64,000 bases of DNA from Nymphaea colorata (lineage: Eukaryota > Streptophyta > Magnoliopsida > Nymphaeales > Nymphaeaceae), in NCBI RefSeq assembly GCF_008831285.2, contig NC_045138.2, positions 2,644,143 to 2,708,142 on the forward strand, written 5' to 3'. Every line of letters starts with the position of its first letter. Position 1 is the first letter of the stretch. Shown one piece after another: positions 46,428 through 59,403 of this stretch. A model generated the notes under the pieces. The model was not told the DNA's origin. It made no database searches and saw only the letters and a program-made list of their open reading frames with translations. The position numbers were made by a program, and so were the translations under genes.

Positions 46428-49400
46428 ATGGAGGGAGGGACAGACAGTGGGAGTGGATTTTTTGTCAGGCAGGACGAAAGCGTGTCCCTTGCATGGTCGT
46501 GGATCCTCGAAACCCTGGCTGATAGCAAGCAGGTTGATGTTTCCTTGCTTAAAGGCAAGTCGTGTTTTTAACCTCTTCTCCTTTTATTTATTTCTTTGCT
46601 TCTTCCGTTTATTTTTTCCAGTTTTATCTGCGTTTTTCGTGCGTTCAAATCTTTACTTGTCGATAGGATTTTGTGCGACTTGTTATTTCCTTCTTTATTT
46701 GTTCTAATTCAAGGCTCCTATCTTGAAATGTAAACATTTTGCACGCAAATTGAATTGAATTATGGTTGCAGCTTTGGTTTCTAGGATTCGGGGATTCGGT
46801 GGCAAATTGTTTGACAATGCCAGGGAAAGGATTTCTTTGAGATGCTTGGAGGAAATATTGGATTCAAGATCGTCAAATTTGGGTTGTGACCATTCTGTGA
46901 GTCCGATTTCATATTTGGACAGAATTGGTCCCTCTGAACGATGTGAAGATGCTTTTCTTCGATTATCCAAAGCGGTAAAACTAAATCCAATGCTTCCATT
47001 CTTTCTTTTTCTTCCATGTGGGTATTCGGAATGTTTGATTGTGGTAGTGGTTTAAGGGTCTAGCATAATCTTGCTTGCTTAGAATGGTTCATGTTTTCAT
47101 CCTTTTCTAATTATGGTATGTGTGGGGTGAAAAGATAATGATGTCATGGTCCCGTGGACCAGTTTTTCTCTACATATTTATTAAGTGAAGGAAAGTATTT
47201 GGCTACTTGCCATTATTTGAGCTATTATATATAATTGTGACTATTATCGTGTAACGAACTCCATTCTTCTGATTGTCTTTCGGTTTTTCTGCTACACACC
47301 TCAGCACCCTTGACTTATCTTGAACTTAAGACCTTATGCAGTTTCACTCTAGGCTGCTTTTTCAAAATGTGTGCTTTTGATTTGCAATAGGTTGAATGGT
47401 GAAGTTGGCACTTGGCATCTCGTTTGTTCTTAAGTTAAGTACCAGTTCATCTCTGCTAAAGGTGAAAGAGTGTCTTGTCAATCAAATTCAAACATCTCTG
47501 GGTTTGTTTTGGATGTCTGCTGGTTGTGTGAAGAAACTGTAGCATGTGAAACTCTCCTACTCCATAAACAAACCCAGAGCTGAATGTTGTATTATCATCT
47601 GCCAAACTAGTTTGCCTATCTTATTTGCATGTAAGCTCCTTTCATAATTTTTTTTAGCATTCATTGTGTGGGTATTTTCAAATGATTTAGAGGTTAGAAG
47701 TTAATGTTAGTTGTTACAAGCAATGCTGTAAACCAGCGCATCGTAACGTGTATTGGTCGGACCGACCTTATCGTAACGTATTGTAAGCATATAGCAAACA
47801 TATCTTAAAATTTTCTTCTAATTCATAGAAAATAAAAAAAATCAAGAAAAAGAGAGAAAAATTCAGAAAAATCTTGAAAAATAAAGAAAAATATGTTCTA
47901 TATAAAAAAACTCATTAGACACATAATGAACGTTCATGATTTATCATTCATGAGTAACGACACATTAATAAAATAAAGTCTAAGCTTTAAAGTATTTTAC
48001 ATCACATCAATACATATAATCCATAGTTGTTGACTGTCAAATGAGAACTGAAATAATGTTTATGATTAAATAACATCATGATTATTATTGATCGATACAA
48101 TAATCATTATCTTTTTCATCTTTATCCTCATCCCTTCACACTGGTGATTTCTCCCTTAAGACAATGATTTTTTTGGCAATTTCTTTTTCAAATGGTGAAA
48201 ACTCACCCTCCCACAACTCTTAGAAGTATTGAAAATGAAACGTGAGGAATGTTTTGAAAAAATCTCAACAAAACTGTGGGCATCAGTCCCCAATCTGAAA
48301 AATAGAGACTTTGCTGGGTGAGTTATGACTTACTGGGTTTATGTGCAATGAAATATCTATAAAATGCAAAAAACTTCAATAATAAGTTGGCTACAAATAC
48401 ATTATTAGTATATTCATAGGTATCTTCTGTGTAATACCATACAAATTTGATAGCATATATGTATATTTACAATTATGCACAATTTTTCACATCATTTGAC
48501 GTCATTTACATAAGTGACTCAACTCAACTACACCAACCTGTTACTCGGCTTACTTGACCCAAACTAGGATGACTTCACCTGGTTGTTCCATGACTCGGCC
48601 AGATGATGTCAATTTTTGGTTTTTTCATTTCTTTAGACCAGGTTGAGGACTGCGTCACCAAGTCATCCGAGTAAACTTGGTTGACTCACCATGTTTTAAA
48701 AACTGGATATGCAATTTTGAAATTTCACAAAAATTCTGATTGTTGGATGCCGGCAATATTTATCTGAAAACTAGATCAAGGCACTTTTATTTTTTGTCAT
48801 TCATTTTGAATAAAATGATTCCTTATGTAATTTGCTTTTTTGCCTCTTTTGGTAAGCAAGTTAGTAGGGGCGTGGCAAACACGTGAATATCTTCTAAGCG
48901 ATACTTCGTAGACACTGGAAACTTGACCTAGGCATCATAGTTCTAACTCAATTCTAAGATAATAAAATATCCAATTTTCATGTATTTATATGTTCATTGT
49001 ATCATTTTAATCATTTTTCCCTGTTCATTTCTCATCCAGTTCTTTTTTTATCACTCTTCTAGCAGTTTTTTTGTGTGTTATAGTTTAATTCTATGTTATC
49101 GTAATTCTTGCTTCTGAAGAATTTTAAGATTCCTTGTTTTTTGCTTTCCACTTTCTATATTTTTTACTTGTTTGCTTCCTTGCACTACGCCACTACCTTA
49201 GTTTGGATTGTAGCCAATAATGACAAAGACAGACATATTCCCAACATAAATTGAACATCTAAAATGCATGAGTTATATCATCAGATCTTGATTTTCATAC
49301 AAACCTCCTGTTTGTTTCTGCACCCCTACCTCTCTCCATAAAGCTCTTATTTTGTACTTGATTTATATCCTCTTTTCCAAATTTTTCTACTCTTTAGGAT

Positions 49401-52039
49401 TATCATGCAAACTAGATCTGGTCAGCTTTCAAAATTTATGAGACGAGGAGTACATATGTATCGAAGCGGGATTTTATGCCAGGACTTTTTTTGAAGTTTT
49501 TTCCTGTATTCAATTCATGTGCTGATCACTATGCCATTGTTGGCTGGATGGAAAATGGTTGTTCAGGTACTACTTATACGGAGTGCTTGTCTGATTGACA
49601 GGTCTACTGTGGGCCTCTACAAACTGGTTAAAGTTATTGAGAATGATCATGGGAATTTAACAAACTTGAAGATTTATTGAGAGGCTTAGGCTTTTGGATA
49701 CTATTCATTTGCACTAGATATATTACCTAGAAATTGCAAGGTTCAATTTTGTGGTTTAATTGGCATTTTTCTTGTTTCACTTATGGCTGAGAGGTAATTT
49801 TCTGAAAAATTCAGGTACATTCTACGGCTAATAGCCAAAAGCAGTTGGAGCTGCTCAGACATGATGTACAGCAAAGAAGAACTTCCCTTGGTAAACCTCC
49901 TCTGGAGAAGGTAGTGTGACATTATTAGCTAGCCTATTTCTGATTTTTGAGGCTGGTAGCTGAAAGATAATGCACACACACACACTCTCTCTCTCTCTCT
50001 CTCTCATATCTTTGCACACATGGCAAACTTTTTTAATCACCTGTGAATTCTGGAATTTCTTTTCTTTTCTAACTTCAGCATCTGCTTTCTCAGATTTTGG
50101 AAGGTGTTTCGGACAGAGAAAATGAAAGCCAAGTGAGCAATCGGGGAGATCCCACAAGCACTGATGGACCTAGACCCTCAAAAAGGTGTAAAAGGACATG
50201 TGTTCAGCTCTTGAAGGAGCTTGCTGCTGGATCAATTCCTGATGCCAGGCATGATGTTTCTTCAGAAACGGAGGAACTTGGGCCTTCTGAAAGGTGTCAA
50301 ACCTTTGACGTCCATGATATCCAGCTCCCAAAGGAGAATAATGATGCACCAGTTTCTTGTGCAGAGCTTGATGTACCACAAACTAGAGAGCAGTCCAATC
50401 AACAGGGCATATGCCATGGTGATAAAGCCAGAACTAGGAAGGCCCATTTTCTTGAATCGGACACTACAGTGATGCATAAAGAGGACCAGTTGTCCCATAG
50501 AGAGAAGCACAAAGCTCCTGCCCCTCAAAGCCAAAAATCTGTTGACGATGCCTCCACCAATGATGTATTTGCTCATGAGGTTTCTCATGGTAATGGCATA
50601 ATACCAGAAACATCAAGAAGCAGCGGTGGGTTTTCTGATGCCGTCCCTGTTCTGAGCCAACGTGTTGGCCAAAATGAAGGCTTGCATGCTGGGACAAGCA
50701 CGTTACCAAGTTTTGGAGGCCCCGTTGATCATGCCTCTCTTACTGTTGGGAGTGAACAAGGATTTTGCATCAAGTGCAATGAAGGTGGAAACTTGCTTTC
50801 TTGTGATAGTATAGGATGTCCAATTTTGGTACATGACTCATGCTTGGGTTCATCTGCAAGTTTTGACAACAGTGGCAAATTCTACTGTCCATACTGCTTA
50901 TACAGGCTTGCTGCAGCTGCATACAGAGAAGCAAAGGAGAAAGTTTCACTAGCCCGAAAAGCATTATTATCTTTCATGAGGACAGATCTGACAGATAGGC
51001 AACTAGAAGAGGGACCTACGCACAGGGTTAAAGCACATTCTGCCCATTCTCAAGAGGCACTAGCAAATCACGTTGGTTGCTCTGATGAGAATGGTGAAAT
51101 TAAGCAACAGCGAGCAGATTGCCTGCTTCCTAAAGATGTCCGCTGTAGTGATGGAAGATCATTCTGTGAAGGGGCAGAAAATGGTGACAATGATCAATTT
51201 GCACTAAATGGCAAAAAAGAAACTAAATGTCCAGAACAGACAGACAGGTCTCTTGATGATGCAGACAAGACTGAAGAAAATACTGTTGAAAGCCAAAAGA
51301 AAGACAGTGAATCCCCCTCCAGTACACTCAGGGTATCTCGTAGAAGACCAGCTAAGCGCTAGTAAGTTCGGATGACATTCTCTATATATGCGTATCATCT
51401 TAGCATGTTAAAACTTGTACTATGGCCTATATCAAAAAAATTCTTTTACCAAATAGTGGGTCTTGGATACTTGGAAAACTCTGCTTATATATGTATTTTC
51501 TGGATTTTCTCTTGCAGTGCAAACAGCATGTTTCCTTATTTGAGGCGAAAGAAACTCCCATGGACCAAAGAAGAGGAAGACGCTTTGAAGGTATGCCACT
51601 ACATAAATTACTTAAATCTTTTCTTAAGCTTATCACATCGGGTAACTCAGGTTTATCTTCTTGTAATTTTACTATGTTTGGCATTTCATACTTTTTTGTG
51701 TTGGGTTTACAGCAATCCATGTGTGTTTTTGAGTTAGCTTGGTGCCTGGTGGTTTACTTTGTTTAGGTTGTGGACAGTCCGCTCTTTTGTTCTCTGCCTT
51801 CCGATTTTGCTGTTAATGGTTATGGGTGTTCTGCACTTCCCATGTAGCTGATTGCATGGATTCATGCTTTACTGATGCAGGAAGGAGTGAGGAAATTTCC
51901 TGCAGTAGCAGGCAATGGCTATCCATGGACTAGGATCTTGGAATATGGTCGTCATGTATATCATAAAACACGAACACCTATAGACCTGAAGGACAAATGG
52001 AGGAACATTCAGCGTCGGGATCTCCCTAAGCAAAGGTGA
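46428..52039 (+). CDS. PHD finger and telobox-type Myb/SANT nuclear protein
   Basis: Six exons join in frame: 46428-46554, 46772-46974, 49815-49910, 50079-51361, 51518-51590, 51881-52039, giving 646 residues. The N-terminal 100 residues (WSWILETLADSKQVDVSLL, then ERISLRCLEEIL) match the conserved head of a plant family that includes, from memory, At1g01150 and At1g68030. A C4HC3-type PHD finger spans about residues 370-416 (FCIKCNEGGNLLSCD, then CPILVHDSCLG, then FYCPYC), probably a histone-tail reader. The C-terminal Myb/SANT domain at about 582-640 has LPWTKEEEDALKEGV, PWTRILEYG and the telobox signature VDLKDKWRN-type (here IDLKDKWRNIQ), which in TRF-like proteins contacts telomere-type DNA. 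Intron 1 has a GC donor (AAAG|GCAAGT) required by frame. Exon 4 has two in-frame acceptors, 50079 and 50094. Confidence 0.88.
46975..49814 (+). other. PHD-Myb gene intron 2 (2.8 kb)
   Basis: Donor GCG|GTAAAA, acceptor TTCAG|GTACAT. The middle, about 47720-48720, looks like an old insertion: it begins with repeat-like GTAACGTGTATTGGTCGG and ends with TGACTCACCATGTTTTAAAA, text common at plant repeat ends. Limits are not certain. Confidence 0.5.
49972..50005. repeat. (CA)n(CT)n microsatellite in PHD-Myb intron 3
   Basis: Short CA run passing into a CT run, about 75 bases before the exon 4 acceptor. Confidence 0.9.
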
Positions 52040-54353
52040 TGGCTCACAACCTTCAGTTAAGTATCGCCTGTAAAGGTAATTTGTTGTATGGTTTCTTCAA
52101 TTATTGTAAGTTAATGGAAACATTTGAGATCTCATGGTCCCAATGCCCTCCTGATGCGCGAGTTCAGCTATGAAAGGCTTTCTCTCTCTTTGAAGGGTCT
52201 CTTCTCTATAGCACTTAAAGTTTTTGTGAGCACAATAGATATGGGCATATGGCAGTGGAACTGGTGGTTATGGAGATTGAGGAATGGGTCAGGAAGGTTA
52301 AAGAACTCCGCGCCGACGATGGATTCTGCCTTTCTGACTTGTTTATCATGCATGTAGCCGCCATTCACCTGATTAATGGCTCTGGAATTTGGACTTGAGA
52401 TATCATTAAATGAGGTGGAAGGAAACTGGAAAAGGGTACAACTACATAAGGAACTAACTAATTGGTTAATGAATCTCGTTTTCTCTTTCTTTCTAAAGAA
52501 TGAGAAGAAATCTGTCTTGCCCAGCCTTTAAGATGGCAATTCGATTTTGATATAAAACACGAATCTATGGAGCAAATAACCACAAAAACATATTCTCAAG
52601 TTCCGCTCTTGTGCAAAAAAAAAAAAAAAAAATCCGAAACGTGCCAGTTTGTTAAAAATCGATTTAGTCGAGTGCAGTAAAGAAAATAACATCAGTACTT
52701 CGTATGCAATTTCTCTTCAAAACCTTTATGCTCAAAAAATTTTCAATCTGGTTAGAATCTTGAATCGTTTGCATGTGAATGTTGGATTTTAATTTAGTTG
52801 GACACGGTACGATACAATGAAAAATTGGTTCCACCCTAGACTCAAAACTAAACGTGATCTGAATGTGAGTAAGTCGGTCCAAAATTGGATGAATTTTTTA
52901 AAGCCCAAACCTGACCATCCAACATCTTGGAATTCCTAATCTATGTCTTGAACTTGTTGTGTCAGACTTTGAAGATGAATCTCCACCAATACTGTGAAAC
53001 GTGAGAATTTAGACAGGCTGGATTCAGACCGGGAGTAACTTTTATCAGATTCAATTTAATCTGATACTACCTAACCTCGGAGAAGGATTCAGATTCAGAT
53101 TCAGATGAACTTTGCTTATTATGTGGTTCTGATACTCACAGAAATGGGAGATCTGGCGGATTCTGCAAGAAGAATTTACAATTTGTTAAGGATGAGCGGA
53201 ATTTTTTTTACATTTGATAAGCAATTTAAGGTGAGTCCCACCCCTAGTAACTCATGTTAATCTCTCCCTACGGAAGTTGTGATCTCCTCCCACGTCAAAG
53301 ACCTTGAAAGGCTGTTTGATGCGAGGAACGGATGTGTTCCAGTCACATGGGACGCGGTGATCCTTTCCTGGCGGACAGTGATTCTCAGAATTTTTTTGTG
53401 TGGAACTCACTCTCCGGTTTGTGCGGTAGAATAGACGCGGACATTCGGTTTTCTGTTACCCGCATCAAACGACATTAAATCCAGCATACGGAGCCATGGA
53501 CGTAGCAGTTACAGGATAATGGACAGAGCTGCTATTGACAAGTTACAATGAAAACTAAAACATGTGATTAGTCTGGTAAGCATAAAACAAGGATTATTTG
53601 GCGGTTTTGGCAAAGAATACGAAAACCACATTTAGAAATTTCAGGATATAATGTGGGCTTCTGACACTAATGGTGAAAGCATTGAACTTAAATGAAGGCA
53701 AAAAAACATTGAACTTAAATGAAAGTTTTTGCCATCACAAGATAAAGATAAATAGATGAAAGACAGAATTGAAATAAGAAACACACTGTCCTTGAAATGG
53801 TGATCATTAGAAAAAGTCTCAAGTAAGAGACTGAAAAGTAATTTATGATGGTATGATGGTCTGGTGAGGCCAAAACTCCTTCCCCTTTACATGTACCTTC
53901 GGGGTCCAGATGGGGAGTGGGACACCCATCAACTAAAGTATCACATATGCACCATGTGCACCATTAGCAATTCAGAAGAATAGTACACACAAGAATCAAA
54001 TTGACGACCAAACTTTCATCGCCCATCAGTCCGACATTAAAATCCCTCACTATGTATTGTAGCTATTTCTCAACATCTATTTCTATGAGTTTTGTAAAGC
54101 ACTTTTTTAAGATAAAGTTAGCTAAATAGTTGTCTTACCATATTGTTAGCGCACATATAGCTAATTCCATGTAGTAGCTGAAATGTTTTGGGTGTTATAG
54201 GAGCTTATGATCTAGTTGATCTGCACTTTTAGTTTCCATCCATCTTAGCATCTTAGAATTGTTGGATCTCAGGGAGGAAGCTGAACCTGAGAATCCAGTT
54301 CCTTTTTTCATTAGATTTATGGTTACATTATTTGTAACTTCCTTCTTCGTAGG
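52040..54353. other. between the PHD-Myb gene and the ATPase gene
   Basis: 3' UTR of the PHD-Myb gene, then AT-rich text with a GATTCA-type triplet repeat near 53087-53107 and a candidate MITE. No gene recognised. Confidence 0.6.
53311..53474. mobile_element. candidate TIR MITE (GTTTGATGCG ends)
   Basis: Left end GCTGTTTGATGCGAGGAAC, reverse-complemented right end GTCGTTTGATGCGGGTAAC. The inside is GC-richer than its surroundings. A target duplication could not be made out, so superfamily is open. Confidence 0.6.
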
Positions 54354-54538
54354 CAGGGGCAGAGGGAGGGGGGGCCTGCCTAGGCCATGGCCCGGGTGAG
54401 CTCAGGATTTTTTTTTTTACATTGAAAAAATCAATTTTTTTTAGTTTGGCCTGACCGGTCACTCCTCTTGACCCGACCCTGGCCCGGCCCACAAGTCGTC
54501 TTAGCCTGACCCTAAAAAAAATCCTAGCTTTGCCCCTG
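54354..54538. mobile_element. hAT-type MITE, 185 bp, perfect 8-bp target duplication
   Basis: TTCGTAGG flanks both sides (54346-54353 and 54539-54546). Ends are CAGGGGCAGAG and, reverse-complemented, CAGGGGCAAAG. The inside is GC-rich (CCTAGGCCATGGCCCGGG) with T/A runs. Perfect flanks indicate a relatively recent insertion. Confidence 0.92.
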
Positions 54539-54546
54539 TTCGTAGG

Positions 54547-55021
54547 CAAAGCTGACTAGAAATGTCTCTTGCTTCAAGGCATGAATCGTATAAATGTGCT
54601 TTATATTAGCAAGGAGTTAGCCAATTTCATGAAACTTTATCTTATTAGATCACAGCTGAAAAGCAAGTCAAAATAGAAAAACCTGTATTGAATCTAGTGA
54701 TAATCATACTCCGATTAATTATTTACATTGTACCAAGGTAAGAATACAGTGAAGTTTATAAATTTTTCCTTGCCTCCAATGAGAAGTTGAACTGCATATA
54801 TAGGCAAGCAATGCTAGTCAACCTCATTTAAGTGGCAGGTCAGCTCGAGAGCAGTGCAGATTTGAAGGCGCACGTTACTGGATCGGATAAAATTGATCAG
54901 TGCTTAGATCCAAATCCAAATCCGTCTTATGTTGGCCGTCTCCCTCTTCACTACCTTCTCCTCATTCGTTCACGCAGAGGGAGAGAGAGCCCCCGTTCGA
55001 TTTTAGTCGATCTCTGTCGCT
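54547..55021 (+). promoter_or_regulatory. upstream region of the ATPase delta' gene
   Basis: A TATATA word at about 54796-54801 lies some 220 bases before the start codon. A pyrimidine-rich and then purine-rich leader (CTTCACTACCTTCTCC, GGGAGAGAGAG) precedes the ATG. No mapped start site is available, so this is a guess from composition. Confidence 0.4.
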
Positions 55022-58000
55022 ATGATCCGTCAATCGTCGTCGTGCCTTCGGCTTTTGAAGAGGGGAGGATCCCTCCTCTCTGCGAATCGATCTCGCTTCA
55101 TCTCGTCGGCGGCGGCGGATGTGCCGGCCACCGCAACGGAAAATTCCACCTTCATCGAGGCGTGGAAGAAGGTTGTCCCCAACATCGACCCACCAAAGAC
55201 TCCGCTCTCTTTCATGACCCCACGACCGCCCGTTCCTTCCTCCATCCCTTCCAAGCTTACCGTCAATTTCGTGCTTCCTTACCTGTCGGAGCTGTCGGCT
55301 AAAGAGGTAAGAATAACAAGAGCTCCTTTTCTGTTTTCTCTGATTACTTTCTGCTGGTCGACCCTTCTCAGCTAGTCAATATGGTTGTTCACAAATTGCT
55401 CACTCTTAGTTTCGTGTATGATGGTGGTTGGATTCATAGATTGGGGATTGTGACTAGTCAAATGTGGTTGAATCTGATGCTTTCGCATCTTTGGTTCTAC
55501 TAAAGCGTTTAGAGAGATATGGGTAGTATAGATAATTGAAATGTCAGAGTGTTCATGGCATGCCAAGAGTTCTGGTTCTTGTTATTTTCCATAAAGGGCG
55601 TGCTCTTATATGCCATTAGTCACTCCATCCGATTGTACTGCATGGGCAGGTACTCGAATGTACGCTAGTGTAGATTGTCCGCACGTAGAGGTTATTTGGA
55701 GTGACCTAACCCTAAAAAAATGTTGGTTTTTGACGATGCTGGTAACTGTTATCTCGTGAAATGAAAAAGGCAATTTGAGGATAAATCTGCTTTTGTTTAG
55801 GTTGTTAGTCATCTACTTTCTCAAATATGAGAACTTTTATGTAGTAAAGAAACTAGTGCTTGTAGTGTCCCTTTTTGATATTTTCGATGGTTTTACTGCG
55901 ATTCTCTCGTCCATAGTTACTTATCATAGTAGAGATGAGAACGCCTCTCTTTTGACCCAGTTGCTCTCTTTTTTTATCAGTTACGCGCTAGTTTTATGGG
56001 TTCCTAATTCTAGATTTGATGCCATTACTCCACTGCTCCTATTTTGTCATTCATTGTGCATATTAGGTCCTTTTTTCTCTTATTTTCGTTTCTCATTGCT
56101 TTCTTAACAGTCCTTCAAAAGTTCAGGTTGACAGTTCCATTGCTAGTAGTGATTTTCTGAAGTTATGAACAGTTGAAAGTACTAAATCGGTCGTGAATCA
56201 CCATTGTTTATGCCTATTCTTGAGCGTGTTTGTTTTCAAGTTACAGACAGCATTTACACTTAAAGGCCCTCTTCTATTTGCCTTTGTTTTTTCTTAGAAC
56301 TTGGTGCTTGGCAACATAAACCTTGTATTCTTTGGCTTTTCTGGGATGCGTTTTTAACCAATTACTTTATCAATCACCATTTCAAACATATTTAACATTC
56401 TTTTTTCCCTACAATGTTTGCAATATTTTCTGCCTAACTAGCTTATTCTCATGGGGAATATTTTATCAATGGTTCCTTTGATATGTATCATTTCTGTGTT
56501 TGGTTTGCTTTTGGTATAAGATGTATAGTATGCAGCATGTGCTACTAATTTCTTTATTTTCCTTGCAGGACACAGCACTGTTGTTTCTAGATTTTATTTT
56601 GATCGAATTATGTGTATTTAGCAAGTAGAGAACAAAAATTTTTGCACCATAATGTATGACCGCAATCTTTCTTATTCAATGTGTAACGACGTAAACGGTA
56701 TGCTAATGTTACGTACATGCATGTTCTCCGCACCTGCATCCACGTCTATGTGGCATGGTCAAAGCTTTTTGCGATGCATGGTTGGGAGTTTGGTTGGTCA
56801 TGCTAATATTTTTCTAAGTGGTGACTTATATTTTAACTGTAATAGTTTGCTGCTCTTTGCTTTATCAAGTGCATTTGTTGGTGGCTGTTATTTCATTCAT
56901 TTATCTAGTTCCATTGGTATTTGCATCTTATATTAGGTGCTTATTTTTCGGCTTTCTCTATTTTTTTATTATTATATTTTTTTGAGTTGTGAATTTATGA
57001 ATTGAAGTCTGACACGTTATTTTGGTGCATTATGTTAATTGCTTTGTCATGGAATGCTCCTTTTAGTTTTTCGTATATATGAGGTGTATTTCTGTCATTT
57101 CTAATTTTCGATCATCTACTAATCTGTTTGTGGACGTTTTATAAAACCAGCAACTGTTAACACATTGTGCATAAGATTATTGTCTATAGATGATTCAGTG
57201 AGTGCCAGAGTTCTGCTCTTTATTTTCATTGGTATCTCCTACTGTTAGTCCTACTTCATTTTCCAGAGGTTTCCAGTGGCATTATCCTGCATTTTTAAGA
57301 ATTAGTTTGGTAGTATCTGGTTGTGATGCTAGTTATGATGAGAGATAAATTAACTAAAGGTGGAAATTTAGCGCACTGGTTGTAGGGGGATCAAATAAGC
57401 ATATAGCTATTGCAGTTTATATTGAAGTTCATTCAGAATGATGTTGCAGCATCATCTGATCATGTGAAATGTGAAAGCCCAACTTGGGATGTGGCAGCCT
57501 TGCGGCTTGCTTTTGGACGAGTAGTATTAAAGGTGCAAGGATAAGAATGTCATGCTCATGGATTGCAATATTTGGGAGATGAGATCAATATCTCTATTTT
57601 GCATGTCCAGAAAGATGTATGTGCTTCTAATTTCCTAATTTGCTGGATAGCAGCATGAAGGGTAATCATTTAGTGAAGCACCTGATGGACTTGTCTGGAA
57701 GGAGATCGGAAAATGGATAGCAACATAAATTCTAAATTCTATTTCTATGATAACAGAAAAGTTTGCAGGGTGCTGTTTCAGGGTTATATTCCATTTTTCC
57801 AAATGAATGATATTGAAGAAAAAATAAAAATGAATGATATTGAAGAAAAAAATAAACATCTAGACACAAAATAGAATAATGCAAACATTTGTACCTGAAC
57901 ACTTACAAACGACATTTAGAGAATTTTGTGCATGGACTGTATGGATGAAGACAAATTAAGAACTACAAGGTTTTGACAGCATCTTTATGTCCTTCTGAAA

Positions 58001-59403
58001 TTGTGTCCACACATTCATTTGAAATTAAGAATGGTAGCTGGTCTTCTTTCTTTAACGACTTTGCCCTTCTAGGTTGATTTCTGTGGGGAAATTGTGGTTC
58101 TCCATAAATTCTTCTCATGTGCCGTTCAGTTGAAGAGAATTAAGCAAATCCTCCCTGATTCTTCTCCTCTCCTGTTATATGTTGGTTGTTTTGCAGTGCT
58201 ATAATGATGACAATGCTTGCCTTTACAAGTAGTTCTCTTCCATCGTAAGTCCAAGCAAATGCACTATACTAGAAAACTCACTTTTCTTCTCGAGGTCTCA
58301 CCGTGTAGTGGATTACTTTGTTAGGTTTTAGTCATTTTACTGCACTTCTTCTAAATACTCAAATAATTTACTTGCTATGATAATCAGTGTTAGCTATACT
58401 TTTGATCAAATATGTTAGCAATATGCTTTGGAGAGAAGGAACTTGGAGCGGAGTGTCTGGAGTTTGGATGAAAGTTTTGGCAGCGCTTACCTTTCAACTC
58501 GTAGTGTCTTCACCACTCTACCTTGCATTTTTCAGATGTTGTCTTTTGTAAACAACTACTATTGACCTTTAAAGATGATCACCTCCAAAGTGTCTTTGTT
58601 TTTCTTATACAGATATCTTGCATTTGTATCCATTACTATGGAGTTGACAATATACAACTTTCATAAGTTCTAGCAAATGAGCATCCACACTAGTAATTGA
58701 CTCCAATCAGTTCCAAGTTTCTTATGTCTCTTACGATGCTCCTCACCTGCTGCTTCGCTATGGTAGTGCTGAAAATGTCAATGATTAAGGTCTGCAAGAG
58801 TGGGCAGTATTTAGTGCCTCTCTCTGTACCAGCAGCTGATCTCTTCCTCTGACATGGAATCACTAGTGGGAAATTTTGGTTCCTGAAAAGGTCCTCTTCA
58901 TCAGGACTTGACCATTGTTTCTTGTCTTCTAAGTGAAAATTTTTGTTTGTGCTTTTTCACATGGTGTCACTAGTTGATTTGTTGGTGGTCAAGTTTGGGC
59001 CATCAGGACTTGACTACTGCTTGTATATTTAGTGAGAAATTTTGCTTGTTGCTTGCAGGTTGATATGGTCATAATCCCAGCTACAACTGGGCAGATGGGT
59101 GTCCTTCCTGGGCATGTGGCAACCATTGCAGAGCTCAAGCCTGGAGTCCTCTCTGTTCATGAGGGGAATGATGTAAAGAAATACTTCATTAGTAGTGGTT
59201 TTGCATTCATCCATGCCAACTCCTTTGCTGATATAGTTGCAGTAGAAGCGGTGCCAATTGACCACATTGATTCAAGTCTGGTTCAGAAGGGTTTGGCAGA
59301 TTTTCAACAAAAGCTGAATACAGCATCAACTGAGCTAGAGAAGGCAGAAGCACAAATTGGCATAGATGTTCACAGTGCCCTAAATGCTGCCCTTACTGGT
59401 TAG
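55022..59403 (+). CDS. mitochondrial F1-ATPase subunit delta' (bacterial epsilon homologue)
   Basis: Two exons, 55022-55306 and 59059-59403, join in phase 0 to give 209 residues. The subunit belongs to the central stalk of the F1Fo ATP synthase and couples rotation of the c-ring to catalysis. Residues 1 to about 30 ([20 protein letters not shown], rich in Arg and Ser, no acidic residues) form a mitochondrial presequence. The N-terminal beta-sandwich includes [48 protein letters not shown] and [10 protein letters not shown]. The C-terminal helical hairpin ends in [21 protein letters not shown]. Length and motifs match plant homologues of about 200 residues. Splice sites are GAG|GTAAGA and TTGCAG|GTT. 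Confidence 0.96.
55307..59058 (+). other. ATPase delta' intron, 3.75 kb
   Basis: A single long, T-rich intron. It includes a short tandem duplication at about 57800-57853 (AATGAATGATATTGAAGAAA twice) and, just before the acceptor, a diverged duplication of about 100 bases (CATCAGGACTTGAC at 58900 and again at 59002). No open frame inside resembles a protein. Confidence 0.75.

Noticed and set aside
52124-52357. Further exon of the PHD-Myb gene after 52039
   Set aside because: A donor-like AAAG|GTGATG overlaps the stop, but no downstream exon continues the Myb domain, which is complete at the stop.
55775-56936. Open frames of about 100 codons inside the ATPase intron
   Set aside because: T-rich, Phe/Leu/Ser-rich translations typical of intron sequence; no domain and no splice support.
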